Positions 57,192-64,000 of a stretch of DNA of 64,000 bases are shown here, piece by piece. Source of the DNA: Conchocele bisecta (taxonomy: Eukaryota; Mollusca; Bivalvia; Lucinida; Thyasiridae); contig CM055274.1 of NCBI GenBank assembly GCA_029237695.1, forward strand, positions 17,101,505 to 17,165,504, read 5' to 3'. Within the stretch, counting starts at the first letter, position 1. Each line of letters begins with the position of its first letter. The position numbers and the translations under genes were made by a program. The notes beneath the pieces are model-generated. The model was not told the DNA's origin. It searched no databases and saw nothing but the letters and a program-made list of their open reading frames with translations.

Positions 57192-57282
57192 ACTGCTTCC
57201 GACTATAACCCCCGTAATCTTCGTAAACTTCTTCAACACAGTCATTATAAGCTTTCAGTTCCCATTGTATTTTATTATCCAT
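57192..57282 (-). pseudogene. N-terminal fragment of the Polinton's far-end gene
   Basis: Minus-strand ATG at 57280-57282 opens about 30 non-repetitive codons (KIQWELKAYNDCVEEVYEDY) that stop making sense exactly where MULE B begins. It lies just inside the far TIR of copy 2, so it should be the first gene at the end that copy 1 lost in the gap. Unknown function. Confidence 0.45.
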
Positions 57283-57382
57283 TTTGTTATAAATTCCAAT
57301 ATAATATTTTTATTATAATTGGTAGTGTTTTTTTCTGTTCAATTTCCAATAATAATTTTTCAAAAGTCAATTTCCAATATAG

Positions 57383-57646
57383 AGAATAGTAGGTTAGTGC
57401 CGTGAATGGGAAACAATATCTGGCAAGGCTCAGGAAACGAGATGGGCGAGGCTCTGCCGAGCACATCCCGTGTCCGTGCCGCGCCAGATATTTTTTTCCC
57501 ATTCACGGCACTAACCTACTATTCTATTTATCCCGTCAACACCTACAAATGGCTGTAAAATGCAAAAATTGTATTGACTGGATATCAAAAAATGTTTCAC
57601 GGCACCGTGTTTCACGGCACATACGCACTGTGTTGACGGGATAAAT
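57383..57646. repeat. two adjacent palindromic insertions in the TIR
   Basis: 57383-57525 is a long hairpin with arms AGAATAGTAGGTTAGTGCCG and complement around a GC-rich loop region. 57526-57646 is bounded by TTTATCCCGTCAACAC and GTGTTGACGGGATAAA with an inner TTTCACGGCACCGTGTTTCA palindrome. Confidence 0.65.
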
Positions 57647-57671
57647 AATAATTTGGGACTACAATACCACT

Positions 57672-58382
57672 TGTCATACCGCAGATAAGTTTCTCGGCTT
57701 TTGATTGGCTAGCTTGCCTGGTCATATATATTATATGATCTGCCAAGGCCGTCGGACATACAGGAATTGCGATTCCCCTCCGGCGCCTCGCGTCCAATGA
57801 AAAACATTTTGCAAGCGTCTACCGATTGCGAATTGTATTCCTCACTAAACACAATAAAACCCCGAATTTATCAATACAAGTAACAAATTGTACACTCGAA
57901 ACCAGTCTATATTGTTTATTTTTCCATAAATATTCTTCGCTCATCAACATATGAGCGAAAAATTAGCCAAAATAACGAAAATTGCTTTTCAAATCTCAAC
58001 GCGCTTGCCTTCGTGACACGGCTATATTTAGGTCACAAACTATGGGTTCCACGCACGAAACCGCGGCGTAGCAATGACAGCGAATGTTTGGGAACCAGTC
58101 ACATTATTCTAGAGGCGCCAAAGGGAGAGCAGATCGATAGATCAGTGGAATATAAATTAAATTACACGATATAAAAAAACTGTCATAAAGTCGTTTTCGA
58201 TGGATTTCTTACTCCATATTTAGTTTGTTTTCGTTCAATAAAAAAACAAATGTTCATTTACGCCTTTATATTAAGACTGACGGTAGAAAATCGAATCTCG
58301 GATTATTTTTCTTGCTGAAAAAACGCAAAAATCAAAATAAGAGATATGTTTATAAGCCAAATACAGGATCTGCGGTATGACA
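57672..58382. mobile_element. 711-bp TIR element in the Polinton TIR
   Basis: TGTCATACCGCAGAT at the left and ATCTGCGGTATGACA at the right are perfect inverted repeats. No coding frame is seen; non-autonomous DNA transposon of unassigned family. Confidence 0.65.
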
Positions 58383-58454
58383 AATACGTTATTGTGATTC
58401 TACACATATGGTGTAATAGCGTCGAGGTATGTCACCCTCGCTAAATAGCCGGGG

Positions 58455-58535
58455 TGAACAATTGCGCCGTCTGAAGGTATGTTCACCCTCGGCTATAGCC
58501 GAGGGTGAACATACCTTCAGACGGGCAATATTACA
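58455..58535. repeat. perfect palindrome
   Basis: GCCGTCTGAAGGTATGTTCA followed by CCCTCGGCTATAGCCGAGGG and the complementary arm TGAACATACCTTCAGACGG. A diverged copy of the arm (GTCGAGGTATGTCACCCTCG) precedes it at 58419-58440. Confidence 0.7.
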
Positions 58536-58719
58536 CCATATAGCCTGTGTAGAACCACAATAACTTATATTTTTATCATTCAATACCGCCACCAACTTTT
58601 GGTTGGTGGTGGGAGCTACAATACAGCTCAATAACGTTACAAACGTTGGTGGTATCATTTTGACTCCCTATATACTACTAATCAATATATAACAAAACTA
58701 TATTAAAATAGTATTTCTT

Positions 58720-58856
58720 ATAGCATTTATGATAGGTTTTATACGGGGTCCGGTATGTCCACACGGGGTCCGTTATGTCAAGGAATTGGGTTCGTTATGT
58801 CCAGAAATCGGGTCCGTTTCGTCCGAAATCGGGTCCGTTATGTCCGGGTCCGTTAG
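58720..58856. repeat. right copy of a tandem-repeat TIR
   Basis: Inverted relative to 44414-44541: GATAGGTTTTATACGGGGTC, then units GGGTCCGTTATGTCC / GGGTCCGTTTCGTCC. It lies only 40 bp beyond the Polinton copy 2 end. Confidence 0.75.
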
Positions 58857-59026
58857 GCGTTCAGTTACCGTCCCAATTTATATATGCCAAGGTTCAGTGT
58901 TGAAAAGTTTTTCCGAGAGATATATCTGGCATGTCATATCATCCTATTTTCGGACCATTGGGTGTTTCACTTGTTCTTACACTTTATTTCATACTTGCAG
59001 GTACTGTAATGCTGTGTAACTATTTA

Positions 59027-60611
59027 TGCATCAGTCAATGTAAATCCCCGGGCTTTACCGGGGCATACCCCGGGGCTTTTACCTTTCATGATGCACTGCG
59101 GGGACTTTACCGGGGCTTTAACTGTTGCTAAGAAATTGAGCGGGGACATACCCCGGGGTTTTACCGGGGCTTTACCGGGGTTTTATCAGACTGTTATCAA
59201 GATATGTACATGTATGTTTACCTGAATACTGTTGTGTGGGAGGGGTGACATGGGTTTGAACTGTTTAATACGATCTACTTTCACTGTGGACTGTTTAATA
59301 CTGGCAAATTTTGTTTAATATAAACAAAATTGTTTTCAAATAATTCCTCTGTTTATATTGCACTGCCGTTATCCGTTATCCCAGCCCCCCCCCAACACGT
59401 GGAAAATTCTGAGACATTCCCCCTCCCCCCCCCCCCACCCCCCCCCCCCCCCACACACACACTGAAGGAAAACCCGAGACCCCCCCCACCCCATGGAAAG
59501 TGATTCATACCCGACCAACCCTGGAAAATCACGAGACCCCCCCCCCCCCCACCTGGAAAGTGATTCTTTACCCAACAAACCCTGGAAAATTCCGAGAACC
59601 CCCCTGGTAAAATCACGAGACCCACCCCCCCTGGAAAATCCCGAGGCCCCCCCCCCCCCCCCCCCACCCCCCCCCCCCCCCCCCCCCCAGAAAAATCCTA
59701 TTTTCTCACACACACCCTCCCCATGTAAATAAAAGTATAAAGTGCTGCATTTTATACTATTAATAGGGGGGGGGGGTGTGTACTTTTTATGAACCCTGTC
59801 TCGAAGAGCCGGTGTCATATAGTGTTTGCACCGTCCGTGTGTCCGTGCGTTAATACGGTTAAGAAGTTTGTATCATGCAAGGGTCCACTTTTGCGCTATT
59901 TAATACTATTCACACATATCCGACCTTCCTTCTACCGAGTCCGTGGGTGGTGCCAAAGGTTAGCGGCTATTTATTTGCTTACTACTATTAACAGGAACGT
60001 ACCTATTTCAAAGCAACAAACACATATTTACCCTGTACTTAGTCGACCCTACTTGTCCTAACTGTCATTTGGAGGCGGAGCTAGGATGCGTCCACACATG
60101 CTACTCAGATGCCCAGCACTACACGAAGTTCGGAAACAGACCTACCGGCGTTTCGTCAAGAAATCCAAAAAGTGCTAGGAGACTCGAACTTTTACAAACT
60201 AAACATACGGTCATTACCCAGCTGATCATCGACTGTAACGGTTTCAAAAACAACTATATCACTAAGTCAACCACCCTAGAAATAGAAGAGTAGCAGGCCA
60301 AATGTGCTACCAATTACATCTACAACAAATAAAGCTGCTTGGGTTGTAATAATGGCTTCCCATACTAATAAAAGTTCCCAGATATCTACTATTTATAAGT
60401 GACATTTTGCTCTACAACACATCATTTTCGTGCAAGAATATTTCACATTTAAAATCACCAAATGGCCCCGCAGTGCGGGGCATTTTACCGGGGCTTTTAC
60501 CGACCATGTTGCCCCGCAGTGCGGGGCCTTCACCGGGGCTTTAACAGCAACGAAAATATAAGCCCCGCTATTCCCCCGGAGGGGGGGCGGGGACTTACAT
60601 TTACTGATGCA
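59027..60611. mobile_element. TIR element with GGGGCTTTACC subterminal repeats
   Basis: Ends TGCATCAGTCAATGTAA and TTACATTTACTGATGCA are inverted, flanked by TTA on both sides (a TWA-type 3-bp target would fit PIF/Harbinger). Inside each end are repeated TTTACCGGGGC words (59050-59185, 60466-60560). The interior includes a C-rich minisatellite at 59384-59700 (CTGGAAAATC, then C-runs) and a LINE tail fragment. Proline/glycine-rich frames across the C-run are not genes. Confidence 0.5.
60030..60180 (+). pseudogene. reverse-transcriptase C-terminal zinc-binding fragment
   Basis: Frame at 60045-60110 reads DPTCPNCHLEAELGCVH; from about 60105 the next frame continues LRCPALHEVRKQTYRRFV. This C-x2-C...H...C pattern with CPALHEVR is the usual tail of LINE reverse transcriptases. 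One frameshift separates the halves. Confidence 0.55.
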
Positions 60612-61083
60612 TTACAGTAATTGACCCCAGTCATTATATGCATCAAAGTTCAGACGGTTGCAGTAATTGAGTAAAACACAGCTGCAGCACCAAGCCAATG
60701 ACTGATTTGAGGTCTACTCGCACCATCAATTGGGATAAAGCGATTGTTTATGTCATGTGGTTCAGATAGATGTATTACTAAATAGTCATAGAGTAAGTGT
60801 TCCTGGCTCTTCACAGGTCACGGCTTCACACACCCCAATATATCTGTGATTCTACAACTGTTTGAGTGCTTTTCTGGCGATATATTAAAATATGTTGTAG
60901 TTTTGTGTTTTCTATAATTCCACTTCCTGTATAACCGACCGGTTTGTTTGCAGACGACAACTACTTTTCATACCGATGTAAACACCCTGACAAAATATAC
61001 ATTATAGAATGGATTCTTGATGTTTACTAAATACATAGGTTGAACAGCTAAAACATCCATGAAGATAATTAACATCACTTTAC
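60612..61083. other. no gene seen
   Basis: Non-repetitive AT-rich DNA; possible intron if the exon at 61084 is real. Confidence 0.35.
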
Positions 61084-61224
61084 CCCAATTTCACCGTCCC
61101 AGTCGCCGCTACCAACAATTATTCCAGAGCCGTCCGATACGCACATGATATACCGATGACGTGTATTGAGGATGCAACCATTATTTCCTGTGCTGCTAAT
61201 TAGATGACGTTTCGGCTCATTCTC
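61084..61224 (-). CDS. possible host exon with WD40-like repeat
   Basis: Minus strand reads GCILNTRHRYIMCVSDGSGI, then IVGSGDWDGEIG, followed by a donor GTAAAG. The pattern (GH-like start, V-S-D-G, 'SGDWDG-I') fits one blade of a WD40 propeller. The acceptor is only roughly placed (an AG within 61221-61226). One blade is weak evidence and no neighbouring exon was found. Confidence 0.35.
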
Positions 61225-61489
61225 TCCCATGCACAAAAAGTAGAATTGTATAATCATAAATGTTGCTGTAGTGTTGTCGGTATGACGGTGGGGGTGTTAT
61301 TAAGTACAACAACAGATGGATCCCTGAGCTCGCATGAACTGTTTGACACGTGACACACATATTTCCTGTATTGAGTGTCATATCTGTAAAAATACAAACA
61401 AACGTGAACTTTATTCTCTGTTTTCGTAATAATAAATGTATATATGGGCCGTTCCATGCGAAAACCGGGCTTAATGACACAATTTTCAT

Positions 61490-64000
61490 TTTTGTCCCGC
61501 CTGCTTTAGCAGAAGCGGGACATAGGCATAGCTTTTCCGTCGGCGTCGTCGGCGGCGTCGTCATCGGCGGCGTCGTCGTCGTCGTCGGCAGCGGCGTCAA
61601 CAATTCACGTTAAGTTTTTGCGTTTAGCTCAGTTTCCAGAAAACTATAACTCCTACGACCTCCATACTTGGCATACATCAACACTGTGGTGTAACCATCT
61701 CACACAGAGGGAGCCCATGTGACCTTCACCTACTTTTCATGGTTCATTGACCTATTTTTCACATGCATTCAACGTTAAGGTTTTGCGTTTAGCTCTGTTT
61801 CTAAAACTTAACGCTCAGGTTAATTCATTGTAACTTCTGTTTCCCTCAATGGAATGCTTTAATATTCCATACATGCATTTGTAACAACATCCTGCATCAT
61901 TCTACAGAAAGCCCATGGTGCCCGCTAACCCCAAAGGTCAAGGTCGCCGACTTGGAAATTTCTGTGCTTGTAAAAGTTAACACTCAGTTTATGCTTGGAT
62001 ATTCCATACATGCATTTGTAACAACATCCCGCATCATTCTACAGAAAGCCCATGTTGCCCGCTAACCCCAAAGGTCAAGGTCACTGACTTAGAAATTTCC
62101 GTGTTTGGAAAAGTTAACGCTCAGTTTATGCTTTAATATTCCATACATGCATTTGTAACAACATCCCGCATCATTCTACAGAAAGCCCATGGTGCCCGCT
62201 AACCCCAAAGGTCAAGGTCACTGAATTAGAAATTTCTAGTGTTTGCAAAAATTAACGCTCAGCATTTCATCACGCATAAATCAATAACCATACAATGCGC
62301 TCAGTTTATTTGCTATATTCTTTAACATGCATTTGTAAACATCCCATCATACAGAAAGCCCATGTTGCCCGCTAACCAAATGGTCCCAATCCCAAAAGGT
62401 CACTGATTAGAAATTTCTGTGTTTGAAAAATTAACGCTCAGTTTATGCTTTAATATTCCTACATGCATTTGTAACAACATCCCTATCATTCTACAGAAAG
62501 CCCATGGTGCCCTAACCCAAAGGTCAAGGTCACTGAATTAGAAATTTCGTGTTTGAAAAAGTTAACGCTCAGTTTATGCTTTAATATCCATACAGCATTT
62601 GTAACACACCTATCATTCTACAGACCCATTTGGTGCACCCCTACAGTCAAGGTCAATGATTGAAATTTCCTGTGTTTGCAAAAATAACGCTCAGTTTATG
62701 CTTTAATATTCCATACATCATTTGTAACAACACCCATCACACATCATTCTACAGAATAGCCCATGGAAATGCTCGCTAACCCCAAAGAGTAACCAAGTCA
62801 CTGACATAGAAATTTCTGTGTTTGGAAAAATTAATGCTCAGTTTATGCTTTAATATTCCATACATGCATTTGTAACAACATCCCGCATCATTCTACAGAA
62901 AGCCCATGGTGCCCGTTAACCCCAAAGGTCAAGGTCACTGACATAGAAATTTCCGTGTTTGGAAAAGTTAACGATCAGTTTATGCTTTAATATTCCATAC
63001 ATGCATTTGTAACAACATCCCCTATCATTCTACAGAAAGCCCATGGTGCCCACTAACCCCAAAGGTCAAGGTCACTGAATTAGAAATTTCTGTGTTTGCA
63101 AAAATTAACGCTCAGTTTATGCTTTAATATTCCATACATGCATTTGTAACAACATCCCACATCATTCTACAGAAAGCCCATGGTGCCCGCTAACCCCAAA
63201 GGTCCAAGTCACTGACATAGAAATTTCTGTGTTTGGAAAAGTTAACGCTCAGTTTATGCTTTAATATTCCATACATGCATTTGTAACAACATCCCGCATC
63301 ATTCTACAGAAAGCCCATGGTGCCCGTTAACCCCAAAGGTCAAGGTCACTGACATAGAAATTTCCGTGTTTGGAAAAGTTAACGCTCAGTTTATGCTTTA
63401 ATATTCCATACATGCATTTGTAACAACAACCCGCATCATTCTACAGAAAGCCCATGGTGCCCGCAAACCCCAAAGGTCAAGGTCACTGAATTAGAAATTT
63501 CCGTGTTTGGAAAAGTTAACGCTCAGGTTTATGCTTTAATATTCCATACATGCATTTGTAACAACATCCCGCATCATTCTACAGAAAGCCCATGGTGCCC
63601 GCTAACCCCAAAGGTCAAGGTCACTGAAGTAGAAGTTATCGTATTTGCAAAAGTTAACGGTCAGTTTATGCTTTAATATTCCATACATGCATTTGTAACA
63701 ACAATTCCATACATGCATTTGTAACAACATCCCGCATCATTCTACAGAAAGCCCATGGTGCCCGCAAACCCCAAAGGTCAAGGTCGCTGACTTAGAAATT
63801 TCCGTGTTTGGAAAAGAACGCTCAGTTTTAACGCTCAGTTTATGCTTTAATATGCCATACATGCATTTGTAACAACGTACCCGGATGATTTTACAGAAAG
63901 CCCATGGTACCCGCTAACCCTCAAGGTCACTGAATTAGAAATTTCCGTGTTTGGAAAAGTTAACACTCAGTTTATGCTTTAATATTCCATACATGCATTT
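61490..64000 (-). mobile_element. pearl-like array, GGGACA family, at least 15 core units
   Basis: In reverse orientation: the terminal hairpin TGTCCCGCCTGCTTTAGCAG ... GCGGGACA at 61493-61523, then a GTCGGCGTCGTC microsatellite (61535-61600). Then come two diverged units and a long run of 135-140 bp units. Each has TTTATGCTTTAATATTCCAT, CATGCATTTGTAACAACATC, TCATTCTACAGAAAGCCCAT and CCAAAGGTCAAGGTCACTGA. The array continues past the window edge. Units around 62280-62770 carry many small deletions compared with those on either side. Confidence 0.75.

Larger units (their letters stand above)
48015..58679 (-). mobile_element. Polinton copy 2 with both ends and target duplication
   Basis: It begins AGTAGT-TTATC-GGGAGTC (48015) and ends GACTCCC-TATAT-ACTACT (58679), exact mirror images. 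The five bases AATCA stand directly outside on both sides (48010-48014 and 58680-58684). The order, relative to copy 1, is reversed: zinc-finger gene (minus), polymerase (plus). The polymerase breaks off after motif B. The DNA between there and the far end has been lost, and two MULE-like elements (51801-53241 and 53251-57191) now fill the place. The far TIR (57360-58679) is itself split by palindromic and TIR insertions. Confidence 0.82.
57360..58679. repeat. Polinton far TIR, split by nested insertions
   Basis: Pieces in order: TTCAAAAGTCAATTTCCAAT (57357-57380), TTTGGGACTACAATACCAC (57652-57670), TTTTTATCATTCAATACC (58569-58590), GGTGGTATCATTTTGACTCC (58648-58668), ACTACT. They mirror 48026-48110 at the other end. 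Insertions between them are listed separately. Confidence 0.7.

Noticed and set aside
59353..59818. Glycine- and proline-rich frames on both strands
   Set aside because: Products of C-runs and a C-rich minisatellite inside a transposable element.

Overview
The window looks like nuclear DNA of an invertebrate animal, most likely a bivalve mollusc. Supporting signs are the very low gene density, GT/AG-bounded exon pieces, tRNA-like SINEs, and many dispersed arrays that have the layout of oyster 'pearl' / Helentron-associated elements (left end, zero to many core repeats, a GACG-type microsatellite, a terminal hairpin). The species assignment is inference. A run of exactly 500 Ns at 32304-32803 is an assembly gap of unknown true length. 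LAYOUT: 1-1248 is the 5' part of a piggyBac element (minus strand, TTAA target site). 1.2-19 kb is dense non-autonomous repeats: MITEs, fold-back palindromes, SINEs, pearl-like arrays, a 2.1 kb TIR element (11298-13437) and a 1.46 kb pogo-like TIR element (14139-15601). 19.7-20.5 kb holds two exons of a host BEN-domain-like gene on the minus strand. 21-32 kb is again repeats, with a possible first coding exon at 30155-30174. 32804-43013 is Polinton/Maverick copy 1, whose left end is lost in the gap. In order it carries: an acidic ORF running into the gap, a double-jelly-roll-type major capsid gene, a packaging ATPase, four small structural or membrane-type genes, one further small ORF, a retroviral-type integrase, a protein-primed type B DNA polymerase on the opposite strand, and a divergent zinc-finger gene. 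43014-44410 is repeats. 44414-58845 is a region bounded by inverted copies of a tandem-repeat TIR. It contains a long pearl-like array (44930-47330) and Polinton copy 2 (48015-58679). Copy 2 lies in the opposite orientation and has both ends and a 5-bp target duplication. It keeps the zinc-finger gene and two thirds of the polymerase, but has lost its middle and was invaded by two MULE-like elements, one of which was invaded by a LINE. 59027-60611 is another TIR element. 61490 to the end is a further tandem array that runs off the window. HOW THE GENES WORK TOGETHER: the Polinton set is that of a virus-like self-synthesising transposon. Polymerase and integrase copy and insert it; capsid protein, ATPase and small membrane/coiled-coil proteins would make particles; the small zinc-finger/leucine-zipper protein shares a palindromic divergent promoter region with the polymerase and is a candidate regulator. 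Most genes in both copies carry frameshifts or stops, so these are decayed copies (or, in part, uncorrected indels). Intact genes are the ATPase, two small membrane proteins of copy 1 and the zinc-finger protein of copy 2. Outside the Polintons only a few host exons can be supported.
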